From an uncultured Bacillaceae bacterium (GTDB lineage: Bacteria > Bacillota > Bacilli > Bacillales > Caldibacillaceae): DNA of 19,923 nucleotides. Each line of letters opens with the position of its first letter. Positions within the stretch are counted from its first letter, which is position 1. Position numbers and translations under genes: made by a program. Positions 1 to 7,447 of this stretch are shown in pieces. The notes beneath the pieces were generated by a model. That model saw only the letters and a list, made by a program, of their open reading frames with translations, was not told the origin of the DNA and ran no database searches. Location: contig CALKAK010000033.1 of NCBI GenBank assembly GCA_937983015.1, forward strand, positions 1 to 19,923, written 5' to 3'.

Positions 1-1910
1 GCGATTTCCGGATCTTCATAAGGTGCATAGCCGACAAAACTAAGATTGTACGTTTCCATGCCATTCAAATAAGCTTCTGCGGTACCGGTTTTCCCAGCGG
101 CGTTATACGGTTCATTTCGGAAATAGTGACGGGCCGTTCCCCGTGAACCATGGGTAACGCGCCAAAAACCTTCCTGGACCCGCTTGATCCATTCATCTTT
201 CATATCGATGCGATTTAAAACGACGGGTTCGAATTTCTTGATTAAACGTCCCGGCTCATCACTATCAAGATTCGGTTCACGGATTTCCTTAACGAGTTGG
301 GGTTTTAAACGATACCCACCGTTAGCTATTGTTGACACGTATTGCGCAAGCTGTAAGGGCGTGTACGTATCCAATTGACCGATCGCGATTTGGAAATACG
401 AACTCGGATCGGTACCCTTGATGCCCGCTATTTCGTTTTCAAAATCGATACCGGTCGGAACGCCAAGACCGAATTGCCCGAAATATTTGCGGATAATCTC
501 GATATTTTCCGGCTCGATTCGCAGGGATTGACCCCGACTATATTTTCCACCTAAAATATCGATGGCAATTTTCCACATATAAACGTTAGAAGAACGTTCC
601 AGAGCGGTTAGATCGTCGATCCAACCCATCACCTGGTGGGAGGAGAAGCTTCCAGAGCCTCTGATGACCATCACCTCATCCAGTTTCCGTTCGCCGGGAT
701 AGGTACTTCCCGTCTGAAAACCGGTGAGGACCGTGGCCCCTTTCACTACGGAACCGGTCGCATAGGATGTGGTGAAGGTTCCCGGGGTGAAATCGATAAA
801 TTCTTTTGCTTCAGGATTGTACTGGCGACCCGACATGGCGAGAATTTCCCCTGTCATCGGATCCATGGCTACGATAAAGGCTCGGTCCAGGGTACTGGAC
901 GTTTTCATACCTTTCGCCAATTCTTCTTCTATGATCATTTCCACTTGCATTTGCAAATCAATATCGATGGTTAAGATCAGGTCTTTGCCACTTTTCCCTT
1001 CACTGAGGACTTCCGTTGCTACCACGTCACCGTTTTTATTCGTCACGGTTTTCATCTTTGACTTCTGGCCCTGCAAGATGTCATCATATACCTCTTCTAA
1101 ATAACTCGTTCCGACCCGATCGTTTAATTTGTACCCTTTCGCTAAATATTCATCCACCTTTTCCGCTGGAATCCCTTTGTCCGAATCGGAAACCCCCCCA
1201 AGAATATTCCAGAACACATCATCATATACCCGCTCGCGGCGCCAGTCTGTGGTGATATCGATACCGGGGAGATTGACCAAATTTTCACTTACCCGGGCGT
1301 ACTCCTCATCAGTCACATCTTTATTTTTCACGATCGATGGTGTCAATGCGACCGCACTGTACAATTTGCGGTAGATAGCGGCAATGTTCGTGTCCACTTC
1401 CCGCATCTGTTCTTCCGTGATCCGCGCCAATTTAATTTGATAGAGTTTTTTATCACTTATTTCTTTATTTTTCCAGCGAGTGATTTCTTCATCCGTTAAT
1501 AGATCTTTTCCGTTATCATTTTCCAATAACCAGAGATCTTTTAAGTCCCGCTCCGTCACCTTTTTCATATCATCCTCTGACATGGTGATCAGTTCAGCTA
1601 GTTTTTTTGCCAGATCAAGGAGTTCTGCGGGTTGGGGATTTTTGGGCGGGGTGAAAACGATCGCTTTTTCCGGAACATTGTATTTCACCAATTTATAATT
1701 ACGGTCATACATTTCCCCACGGGGAACCGAATAAGCGACCGCTGTCACATCTTTTCGGTTGACCTGTTCTTCGTATTGTTCCCCGTGAACGATTTGTACG
1801 ACACCAAGACGCAAAATTAACACCGAAAACAACGCAAAAACAAAAAAGAAGAGCAAGTTCATTCGCACGGGAACGATCTGTTTCTTCTTTTTCTTTTGTT
1901 TCTTCCGCAA
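1..1910 (-). CDS. pbpA: Class B penicillin-binding protein (PBP2/PbpA type), C-terminus cut by window edge
   Basis: Membrane-anchored D,D-transpeptidase that cross-links peptidoglycan during side-wall elongation. Numbered from the TTG start, a very basic N-terminus (KK-rich, residues 1-13) precedes one transmembrane helix at about 17-41, then a dimerisation/pedestal region and the transpeptidase domain. All three active-site motifs are visible: SVVK with nucleophile S387, S440-S-N442, and K607-T-G609. About 636 residues are present and the natural C-terminus lies beyond base 1; B. subtilis PbpA is about 716 residues. Start choice: an in-frame ATG at 1919 directly abuts the AAGGA ribosome site, whereas the TTG at 1910 sits 9 bases from it, so TTG is preferred. 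It lies downstream of the MFS gene on the same strand, as pbpA does beside yqgE in B. subtilis. The PBP2 family is certain; pbpA rather than a paralogue such as pbpH is inferred from that position. Confidence 0.93.
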   Translation of the reverse strand, partial: MRKKQKKKKKQIVPVRMNLLFFFVFALFSVLILRLGVVQIVHGEQYEEQVNRKDVTAVAYSVPRGEMYDRNYKLVKYNVPEKAIVFTPPKNPQPAELLDLAKKLAELITMSEDDMKKVTERDLKDLWLLENDNGKDLLTDEEITRWKNKEISDKKLYQIKLARITEEQMREVDTNIAAIYRKLYSAVALTPSIVKNKDVTDEEYARVSENLVNLPGIDITTDWRRERVYDDVFWNILGGVSDSDKGIPAEKVDEYLAKGYKLNDRVGTSYLEEVYDDILQGQKSKMKTVTNKNGDVVATEVLSEGKSGKDLILTIDIDLQMQVEMIIEEELAKGMKTSSTLDRAFIVAMDPMTGEILAMSGRQYNPEAKEFIDFTPGTFTTSYATGSVVKGATVLTGFQTGSTYPGERKLDEVMVIRGSGSFSSHQVMGWIDDLTALERSSNVYMWKIAIDILGGKYSRGQSLRIEPENIEIIRKYFGQFGLGVPTGIDFENEIAGIKGTDPSSYFQIAIGQLDTYTPLQLAQYVSTIANGGYRLKPQLVKEIREPNLDSDEPGRLIKKFEPVVLNRIDMKDEWIKRVQEGFWRVTHGSRGTARHYFRNEPYNAAGKTGTAEAYLNGMETYNLSFVGYAPYEDPEI

Positions 1911-2077
1911 TACGATCATTCCTTTTTATAATAAGATAAAAATGCAGTTCGACCTGCTCGGTAATTAAAGGGGCGAGGTGTTTGTGAATACATTCTCTAT
2001 TTTAATCGAAAAAAGGGGCGAACACCAGAACTAAGTGAATAAGATGGCGGACTTGGCACCGTCAAAACTCCTGCAAA

Positions 2078-3298
2078 TTAACCATTCATAAAATCATTAG
2101 CAATCCGGGCAACAAAAAAATAAATGAATAAATAACCGGCACCAAAGATAACGAGTAAATAAGGGATGATCCGCTCTGCCGGAAGAAACGAACAGGTGAT
2201 TAAAAACGTGATAATGGAAAACGCTCGGCCTAGATTCAGAAAAAGTTCACGGACTACGATATATTCTACCCGCCATTCACCTGCTTCCCTGGATGAGCCA
2301 ATCACATCGTATAGCGTGGATATATACGGGATGAGAACTAGAGGATAGGCGAGGGAAATCACGATTCCATAAACGATAAACATTGACAAACTCGGGCGGA
2401 TAACAATCAGAAAAACGGCGAAAAACAAAGTAATGCCGCCGAAAAGAATCGCTTGTTTCCGCCACGTTTGTTTAATGAATCGAGCCACTAAATAATAAGC
2501 GACCATGGAAACGAAAGAATTAATGAAGGCGAATTTTCCGAGAGCCCACTCGCTTTTTCCCACTAAATACACATGTAAATTGATCAAAAACGCGAAAATG
2601 CCTTCGCGAAGACCTTGTGCCAAGGAGGCATTGGTGATCATGTACCAATTTCGGTTTTGTGAACGTTCCTTCATAATCGTGAGAAGCTGATAAGGGCCCC
2701 GTGCGGACCTGTTCTTCATAAAAAAACTGCAGATTGTCGCCAGGGCAAATAAAAAAAGTGATAGAGAAAAAATATGATGGTACCCGCGCTGACCCAGGCG
2801 TGAAATGATGAAACCGGCAATAAGCGGTCCTGCCATACTCCCGAAGGAAGTAAGAATTCCCATCAACCCGTTAAAGAAATCCCGGGTTTCTGGTTCTGTA
2901 ATCTCAAATGTTAAAACATTGTACGCGAGCCAGTAAAAGCCATAGCCCATTCCGAGCAAAAAACCGATGAGCCAAAGGAAAGCAGTAGCCCGTTCCCCTG
3001 TCCATAAAATAAAAAAATAATAAATGGCTAAGAGTGCCACGCCAACACGAAACACGACTATGCGATCCACGCGTTTTGCGATCCAGCCGGCGAACACAAA
3101 ACATACAGGCTGGGCGATGACGATCATTAAATTGTAAATTCCGATTTGTAGATAACTAGCGGTCAATTTCCATATATAAACATTTACAAATGTATTGGAA
3201 AGTGCAACGCTTAACGAATACATCGCCCCGATTGCAAGCAGTAACTTGAAATCCTTTGTGATCAGGGCTTCTCCGGTCCATTCTTTTAAACCTAACAT
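2078..3298 (-). CDS. yqgE: MFS transporter, YqgE-like
   Basis: Major facilitator superfamily membrane protein of 406 residues with about 12 hydrophobic helices. The first begins near residue 18 (LLLAIGAMYSL) and the last ends close to the C-terminus. Short basic loops between helices 2 and 3 (AKRVDR) resemble the MFS loop 2-3 signature. The substrate is unknown. An AAAGGAG ribosome site lies 9 bases before the ATG. The position between sodA and pbpA matches yqgE in B. subtilis as I recall it. No convincing terminator follows in the 158 bases before pbpA, so read-through into pbpA is possible. A 10-bp inverted repeat covers half of the ribosome site, hinting at control of translation or transcription. 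MFS membership is firm; the symbol rests on synteny and length. Confidence 0.82.
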   Translation of the reverse strand: MLGLKEWTGEALITKDFKLLLAIGAMYSLSVALSNTFVNVYIWKLTASYLQIGIYNLMIVIAQPVCFVFAGWIAKRVDRIVVFRVGVALLAIYYFFILWTGERATAFLWLIGFLLGMGYGFYWLAYNVLTFEITEPETRDFFNGLMGILTSFGSMAGPLIAGFIISRLGQRGYHHIFSLSLFLFALATICSFFMKNRSARGPYQLLTIMKERSQNRNWYMITNASLAQGLREGIFAFLINLHVYLVGKSEWALGKFAFINSFVSMVAYYLVARFIKQTWRKQAILFGGITLFFAVFLIVIRPSLSMFIVYGIVISLAYPLVLIPYISTLYDVIGSSREAGEWRVEYIVVRELFLNLGRAFSIITFLITCSFLPAERIIPYLLVIFGAGYLFIYFFVARIANDFMNG

Positions 3299-3309
3299 GC
3301 CTTTTCGCT

Positions 3310-3337
3310 CCTTTACAGAAAGTATTGTCTGTAAAGG
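3310..3337 (-). promoter_or_regulatory. Inverted repeat overlapping the ribosome site of the MFS gene
   Basis: Perfect 10-bp arms (CCTTTACAGA / TCTGTAAAGG) flank an 8-base loop. In the mRNA the downstream arm contains the first half (AAAGG) of the AAAGGAG ribosome site of the MFS gene, so a folded hairpin would mask it. It has no trailing T-run, so it is not an intrinsic terminator. A protein operator is an equally possible reading. Confidence 0.5.
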
Positions 3338-3354
3338 CAGTCATTTTATGCAAG

Positions 3355-3382
3355 AAAAAACCCCGAAGTTTAAACTTCGGGG
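3355..3382 (-). terminator. Intrinsic terminator of sodA
   Basis: A perfect 11-bp self-complementary stem (arm CCCCGAAGTTT) at 3361-3382 is followed on the minus strand by six T residues (3355-3360), 16 bases past the sodA stop codon. Confidence 0.9.
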
Positions 3383-3397
3383 CCTGATGTACTCCTA

Positions 3398-4006
3398 TTA
3401 TTTTGCTTCTTTATAGCGTCTTGCTACCTCATCCCAGTTGATGACATTAAAGAAGGCTTCAACATATTCAGGACGGCGGTTTTGGTATTTCAAGTAATAA
3501 GCGTGCTCCCAAACGTCAACACCAAGAATTGGTGTTTTCCCTTCCATGAGTGGCGAATCCTGGTTCGGCGTGCTCATGATTTCCAGCTCTCCGTTATTTA
3601 CGACGAGCCAGGCCCAGCCAGAACCGAAACGCCCGATCGCAGCTTGCTTAAATTCTTCTTTAAACTTTTCAAAGCTTCCGAACTTCGCGTTTATCGCATC
3701 CGCCAATTCACCGGTCGGTTCGCCACCACCATTCGGGGACATGATTTCCCAGAATAAGGAATGGTTAGCATGGCCACCGCCATTATTGCGGACGGCTGTG
3801 CGAATATTTTCCGGAACAGCATCCAGATTGGCCAGCAATTCTTCAATCGATTTATTTTCTAATTCTGCATTTCCTTTGATGGCGTTATTTAAATTCGTGA
3901 CGTACGTATTGTGGTGTTTCGTATGGTGAATGTTCATCGTTTCTTTGTCGATATACGGTTCTAACGCATCATATGCATAAGGCAATTTCGGTAATTCAAA
4001 TGCCAT
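3398..4006 (-). CDS. sodA: Manganese superoxide dismutase
   Basis: Cytosolic enzyme that dismutates superoxide to oxygen and hydrogen peroxide. The 202-residue protein carries the four metal ligands H27, H82, D164 and H168, the last two within DVWEHAYY. The NNGGGHANH, GSGWAWL and NQDSPL signatures point to the Mn-dependent bacterial class. The frame extends to a GTG at 4015, but that codon touches the GGAGG ribosome site; the ATG at 4006, 9 bases away, gives the family-typical MAFELPKLPYAYDALEP start. It is monocistronic, with its own strong terminator. Upstream lie a possible TATAAT promoter (4263-4292) and a cre-like site (4234-4247), which would imply catabolite control; this is inference. 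Confidence 0.98.
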   Translation of the reverse strand: MAFELPKLPYAYDALEPYIDKETMNIHHTKHHNTYVTNLNNAIKGNAELENKSIEELLANLDAVPENIRTAVRNNGGGHANHSLFWEIMSPNGGGEPTGELADAINAKFGSFEKFKEEFKQAAIGRFGSGWAWLVVNNGELEIMSTPNQDSPLMEGKTPILGVDVWEHAYYLKYQNRRPEYVEAFFNVINWDEVARRYKEAK

Positions 4007-4233
4007 TCTACTCACCCTCCAAAATGATTATTAATTAAGAATGAATATCCAAATCTTTACATTTAGCTTAGCAAACCAACCTGTCCAATGCAAATAAAAC
4101 GTACTGCTCTCCCCCGCCGTTATCCCCCCTTTTTGCATGACCTTTCTTATCCAAAAAAAGCTTGGCCATAAATAGCAAAAAATAAACGCGAATGGACCAC
4201 ACACCGGTTACAGGGAAATATTATGAAATATAC

Positions 4234-4247
4234 AGAAAACGCTTCCA
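4234..4247. promoter_or_regulatory. Candidate cre (CcpA-binding) site upstream of sodA
   Basis: Minus-strand TGGAAGCGTTTTCT matches every specified position of the core TGNAANCGNWNNCW of the Bacillus cre consensus. It would lie roughly 9-22 bases downstream of the start predicted from the TATAAT at 4263-4268, a position compatible with repression. No experimental support. Confidence 0.45.
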
Positions 4248-4262
4248 CATTCTCTTAACTTG

Positions 4263-4292
4263 ATTATAGCGTATTTTACAAATTTTTGCTCA
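4263..4292 (-). promoter_or_regulatory. Possible sigma-A promoter towards sodA
   Basis: A perfect -10 TATAAT (4263-4268) sits 18 bases from a weak -35 TGAGCA (4287-4292). It would give a leader of about 250 bases before sodA. Confidence 0.35.
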
Positions 4293-4437
4293 TTTCATCA
4301 TGATTCATCATTAGTTCCTTAAACAAATTGCCAAATTACGCCTTAGTCGTTTCGTTCAATATAATTCTCATAAATTCTAGCAAGTCTGAATATAAATAGT
4401 ATAAAAAATAGAAGGTTGAAAAAAGGAGAATCTCTTG

Positions 4438-4758
4438 ATGAAACGGGTTGTCGCTTTGATCTTCGCTTTTCTGATCGGCTCTGCGATCTACTACGATTTA
4501 ACGGTCGGTACCTTACCGGGAATTCAAGCCTCGGAAGGAATAGCGGCACAAAAAGAAGCAGCACTACCTTATGTAGAAATTCAAGTCCACCCCGGGGATA
4601 CCGTGCTATCGATCATCGAACGGCATGGCGGAATTCCAGAAAATGTAGCGATTGAAGAGATCATTACTGATTTCAGCACTTTAAATGATGGATTGGACCC
4701 CTTAAACATCCAGCCGGGGAAAATTTATAAATTTCCCCTTTATTCCCAGGAGCCGTAA
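4438..4758 (+). CDS. yqfZ: Small membrane-anchored LysM-like protein, YqfZ family
   Basis: A protein of 106 residues. An N-terminal hydrophobic segment (VVALIFAFLIGSAIYY, about 4-20) could be a signal anchor. Residues about 46-102 look like one LysM peptidoglycan-binding domain: the HPGDTVLSIIERHGG opening, a central helix, and a closing LNIQPGKIYKFPLY. It therefore probably sits outside the membrane and touches the cell wall; its role is unknown. Start: TTG at 4435 is in frame, but ATG at 4438 lies 9 bases after AGGAG and is preferred. It is one of the few plus-strand genes, divergent from sodA and convergent with the gene at 4800. Similarity to B. subtilis YqfZ is from recalled position, size and LysM content. 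Confidence 0.78.
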   Translation: MKRVVALIFAFLIGSAIYYDLTVGTLPGIQASEGIAAQKEAALPYVEIQVHPGDTVLSIIERHGGIPENVAIEEIITDFSTLNDGLDPLNIQPGKIYKFPLYSQEP

Positions 4759-4783
4759 AAAAACGGTCCAGGCTGGACCGTTT
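4757..4783 (-). terminator. Terminator between convergent genes
   Basis: A 7-bp GC-rich stem (CGGTCCA/TGGACCG, 4764-4780, three-base loop) is extended by A-T pairs. Minus strand: seven T residues follow (4757-4763), serving the gene ending at 4800. Plus strand: only TTT follows, so it would terminate yqfZ weakly. It begins inside the yqfZ stop codon. Confidence 0.85.
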
Positions 4784-4799
4784 GGAAATGCTCCCTCAT

Positions 4800-5159
4800 T
4801 TATAAGAAAAAAACCGGTGTGAAAAACAGGTCGATGATGATCGCAGCACAACTGATTCCGATCGCCCAGTTACCCATGCTTGTGGCACCGCGAGCCCGGG
4901 CGACAAATGCTAAAATCAAACCGATTACCGCCATGAGCGTCGAGGCGGTGAATAAGGATAAAATGGCAAGAGCCAGGGCGATAAGCCCGAACCAGTAACC
5001 GGCGCCTAATTCGTCTTGCGCTTCAGGAGCACGGTCATCGTCCATATCGAGCGCCGGAGCAAAATCCGCACCCATTTCTTCTATATATTCGTCACTTAAT
5101 TTTTCATCATTGGCATAACCTTGATTTAGATTATTGTCGTATCGCAGATTCCTGTCCAT
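4800..5159 (-). CDS. Small two-helix membrane protein (DUF4190-like)
   Basis: Hypothetical protein of 119 residues. Residues 1-50 are hydrophilic and acidic (clusters such as DMDDD), followed by two hydrophobic helices at about 54-77 and 92-115 joined by a short basic ARARGATSMGN loop. This acidic-tail plus helical-hairpin layout resembles DUF4190 proteins; the assignment is by layout only. The start is supported by GAGGGG about 7 bases before the ATG. It follows zur on the same strand after 108 bases and has a strong terminator. In B. subtilis a similar small membrane gene (yqfX) occupies this relative position, but I am not sure enough to use the symbol. No enzyme motif is visible. Confidence 0.75.
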   Translation of the reverse strand: MDRNLRYDNNLNQGYANDEKLSDEYIEEMGADFAPALDMDDDRAPEAQDELGAGYWFGLIALALAILSLFTASTLMAVIGLILAFVARARGATSMGNWAIGISCAAIIIDLFFTPVFFL

Positions 5160-5267
5160 TCACAACCCCTCTCTTTTTTAAGGGAGCAGTATTAGTTTGA
5201 ACAGGAATCATCGGTATCACTCAATGAATATTTACCAACATAGGGAATTTTTCCAGACCGATAACAT

Positions 5268-5678
5268 TTAAACCGTGCAATCATGGCAGTACCCATAAAT
5301 TTCAAATTTATGATCCTGAATCGTCAAACCATGTAATTCCTTCTTCACTTCTTCCATCGGACAGACATGGATTTCTAAAGTTTTCCCGCAATTTAAGCAA
5401 ATAAAATGATGATGATGGCCAGCATCACAAATAAACCGGTAGTGCTTTTCTCCACCAAGTTCCGTCTCTTCCAATATCCCCAGTTCTGTATAGAGGGCCA
5501 GGTTCCGGTATACCGTATCCACACTAATACCAGGATAAATCTCTCGCATTTCTTCGAGAATCTCCCGGGCCGTCAAATAACGATCTTCTTCCGCTAAAAA
5601 TTCCAGCATATCGACCCGTCTACCGGTATATTTATACCCATGCTCCTTTAAGATCCGAATCGCTTCTTGCAAATTCAT
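5268..5678 (-). CDS. zur: Zinc uptake regulator Zur (Fur family)
   Basis: A 136-residue zinc-sensing repressor. The N-terminal winged helix (about 1-80) shows YTGRR and the recognition-helix motif SVDTVYRNL (52-60). The C-terminal dimerisation/metal domain has a histidine run H88-H91 and two CxxC pairs, C94/C97 and C131/C134, which form the structural zinc site of the family. Zur rather than Fur or PerR is supported by its place directly after znuB (10-base gap) and by the Zur box before the operon. GAGGAG lies 6 bases before the ATG. It is likely autoregulated as the last gene of znuC-znuB-zur. With zinc bound it would shut off uptake. Confidence 0.95.
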   Translation of the reverse strand: MNLQEAIRILKEHGYKYTGRRVDMLEFLAEEDRYLTAREILEEMREIYPGISVDTVYRNLALYTELGILEETELGGEKHYRFICDAGHHHHFICLNCGKTLEIHVCPMEEVKKELHGLTIQDHKFEIYGYCHDCTV

Positions 5679-5688
5679 TCCGTTCTCC

Positions 5689-6552
5689 TCACTTTTTCTT
5701 GTTCATAAAATAATTATAACGTAGACGGTACTTTTTATGGACGATGACGGTCATCAACAAAAGTGTGGCGATGATCACGATCGTCCCTCCGGGAGCGAGA
5801 TCAAAGTAATAAGCCGTGACAAGTCCCCCGATCACCGATATTTCCCCGAAAGCGATCGCGGTAAAAATCGCGCTTTTAAAACTTTTCGCGAGGCGAATGC
5901 TGGCGGCAACGGGTAAGGTCATGAGGGATGAAACGAGCAGTACACCGACGATTTGCATGGAAATGGCGACTATCACGGCCACTAAAATAATAAAGATAAA
6001 ATTGATTGCCCTCACCCTTAAACCGCTAACGATACTATACTCTTCATCAAACGCTAACAAAAACAATTCTTTAAACAGTAAAACCACGATAATCATAACC
6101 AATACGCTGATGTAAAGGATAAGATGCAGATCTTCTGTACGGACAGCACTGACACTACCGAATAAATAGCCGAACAGGTCCGTGTTGAAACCGTCAGCGA
6201 GGGATAAAAACACCACGCCGAGACCGACCCCGAACGACATGATGATCGGTATCGCCAGTTCTTCATAATGCCGGTAAAGCGAGCGGAACTTTTCTATTAA
6301 TAATGCACTGCTAACGGAAAAAATCATTCCTCCGTATATTGGATTGAACGGGGCCAGGGCGGTCACGTAACGTTGAAGGAGAAGACTGGCGGCAATCCCC
6401 GATAATGTAATATGACTTAAAGCGTCGGCGATCAATGATTGCCTTCTTAGCACGATAAAAACTCCTAACAAAGGAGCGATGATACCGATAATGAGCCCCG
6501 TCAGGAAAGAGTTTCGTAAAAAATCATATTCGAGTATACTCTGGAACAACAT
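5689..6552 (-). CDS. znuB: Zinc ABC transporter permease ZnuB
   Basis: Integral membrane permease of the metal ABC-3 family, 287 residues, with about 8-9 hydrophobic helices. Family features include LRRQSLIADALSHITLSGIA near the N-terminus and the GVLLVSSLMTLPVAAS helix near the C-terminus. It would form the membrane channel powered by ZnuC. The frame opens upstream to 6615, but ATG 6552, 5 bases after AGGAGG, gives the usual MLFQSILEYDFLRN start and overlaps the end of znuC by 29 bases, indicating coupled translation. Zinc rather than manganese specificity is inferred from the adjacent zur and Zur box. Confidence 0.94.
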   Translation of the reverse strand: MLFQSILEYDFLRNSFLTGLIIGIIAPLLGVFIVLRRQSLIADALSHITLSGIAASLLLQRYVTALAPFNPIYGGMIFSVSSALLIEKFRSLYRHYEELAIPIIMSFGVGLGVVFLSLADGFNTDLFGYLFGSVSAVRTEDLHLILYISVLVMIIVVLLFKELFLLAFDEEYSIVSGLRVRAINFIFIILVAVIVAISMQIVGVLLVSSLMTLPVAASIRLAKSFKSAIFTAIAFGEISVIGGLVTAYYFDLAPGGTIVIIATLLLMTVIVHKKYRLRYNYFMNKKK

Positions 6553-7288
6553 TTCCCCCTCCTGCAAGCGGCAATTCCTTCGCCAGTTGTTTTTCCATAT
6601 AGTTTTTAGGATCACCGAAATATCGGATGGTACGATTTAAATGAAGAACATGGGTTAAAGAATCTTTAATCGCCTGCCAATCATGACTGACAAGGATCAC
6701 CGTCATCCCTTGTTCTCTGTTCAATTTCTGCAATAACGTCATGAACGATTCCACCTGTTCACGATCAACACCTACGGTCGGTTCATCGAGAATCAAAATC
6801 TGCGGGTTGGTCACGAGCGCCCGGGCGATAAAGACCCGTTGTTGCTGGCCACCGGATAATTCACCGATATTCCGTTGCGCGTACGCCTCCATATCCACTG
6901 CCTTGAGCGTGTTCAACACTTTTTCTTTAGTATCTTTAGGAAAAAAACGGAACAATCCGGTCTTTTTCACAAGGCCGCTCCGGACTATTTCGTAAACCGT
7001 TGCCGGGAATCCTCGATTAAAAGCATTCGCTTTTTGGGAAACATAACCAATTTTATCCCATTCACGAAAATATTCCCGTGGCGTACTGAAGATTTTGATC
7101 ATGCCCTCTTGTAAAGGTAATAAACCAAGAATTAGTTTCAGTAAGGTAGACTTCCCACCACCATTCGGACCAACCACACCGACAAAAGATCCGGGAAAAA
7201 TTTCTAGGTGAATATCGTGTAGCACTTTTTCCTCTCCATACGAAAAAGAGACGTGTTGAATTGCGATCATTGGTTTTTCTTCTTTCAT
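6524..7288 (-). CDS. znuC: Zinc ABC transporter ATP-binding protein ZnuC
   Basis: ATPase subunit of the zinc importer, 254 residues. Walker A GPNGGGKST (40-48), Q-loop Q85, signature LSGGQQQR (144-151), Walker B ILILDEP (164-170, catalytic E169) and switch H202 (SHDW) are all intact. AGGGG lies 6 bases before the ATG; a second ATG at codon 7 has a poorer site. It is first in znuC-znuB-zur, behind a strong sigma-A promoter and a Zur box. No gene for the periplasmic-type binding protein ZnuA lies in the operon, so the importer must use one encoded elsewhere. Confidence 0.95.
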   Translation of the reverse strand: MKEEKPMIAIQHVSFSYGEEKVLHDIHLEIFPGSFVGVVGPNGGGKSTLLKLILGLLPLQEGMIKIFSTPREYFREWDKIGYVSQKANAFNRGFPATVYEIVRSGLVKKTGLFRFFPKDTKEKVLNTLKAVDMEAYAQRNIGELSGGQQQRVFIARALVTNPQILILDEPTVGVDREQVESFMTLLQKLNREQGMTVILVSHDWQAIKDSLTHVLHLNRTIRYFGDPKNYMEKQLAKELPLAGGGNVVPEYTRI

Positions 7289-7318
7289 AAAAATCCCCTG
7301 TTTCTGAAAAATGTTGAT

Positions 7319-7339
7319 AAATCAGAATGGTTCCGATTT
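7319..7339. promoter_or_regulatory. Zur box of the znuC-znuB-zur operon
   Basis: A 21-base imperfect palindrome with perfect outer arms AAATC and GATTT. By eye it agrees at 16 of the 20 fixed positions with the B. subtilis Zur-box consensus (AAATCGTAAT-n-ATTACGATTT, recalled). It lies immediately downstream of the predicted transcription start (about 7342), where Zur-Zn binding would block transcription. Confidence 0.82.
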
Positions 7340-7348
7340 GCAAACTAA

Positions 7349-7377
7349 AGTATAACCTACTTTATTTCATTTGTAAA
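7349..7377 (-). promoter_or_regulatory. Sigma-A promoter of znuC-znuB-zur
   Basis: -35 TTTACA (7372-7377) and -10 TATACT (7349-7354) are separated by exactly 17 bases. The predicted start near 7342 leaves a leader of about 54 bases before the znuC ATG. Confidence 0.8.
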
Positions 7378-7447
7378 GATTCCAGATGTAAAGACATGGG
7401 AAACATTTACGGGATCTTTTCATACATTGGGGAGAGGGAGGGGTATC

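Larger units (their letters stand above)
4016..4434. other. Intergenic region between divergent sodA and yqfZ
   Basis: About 420 AT-rich bases with no gene I can support. Minus strand: a TATAAT promoter candidate (4263-4292), the cre-like site (4234-4247), and a weaker second sodA promoter candidate (TTGGAC at 4083-4088, 17-base spacer, TAAATG at 4060-4065). Plus strand: TATAAA-like tracts at 4391-4405 before yqfZ, without a matching -35. No riboswitch or tRNA was recognised. Confidence 0.6.

Noticed and set aside
636..1374. Several overlapping plus-strand ORFs
   Set aside because: All are antisense to the pbpA transpeptidase region, which reads through without interruption in its own frame.
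1977..2026. Dyad GGTGTTTG / CGAACACC with repeated GGGGCGA between the MFS gene and pbpA
   Set aside because: Arms are imperfect, the loop is over 30 bases and there is no trailing T-run, so I do not call a terminator or operator.
3482..3929. Two plus-strand ORFs of 91 and 127 codons
   Set aside because: Antisense to sodA, with no ribosome site and composition dictated by the conserved sodA codons.
4030..4135. 35-codon minus-strand ORF in the sodA upstream region
   Set aside because: Poorly spaced ribosome site (AAAGG 2 bases from ATG), unusual composition and overlap with possible sodA promoter sequence.
7421..7428. CATACATT resembling a sigma-E -10 before yqfT
   Set aside because: The predicted start would fall on the ribosome site and the -35 match is poor.
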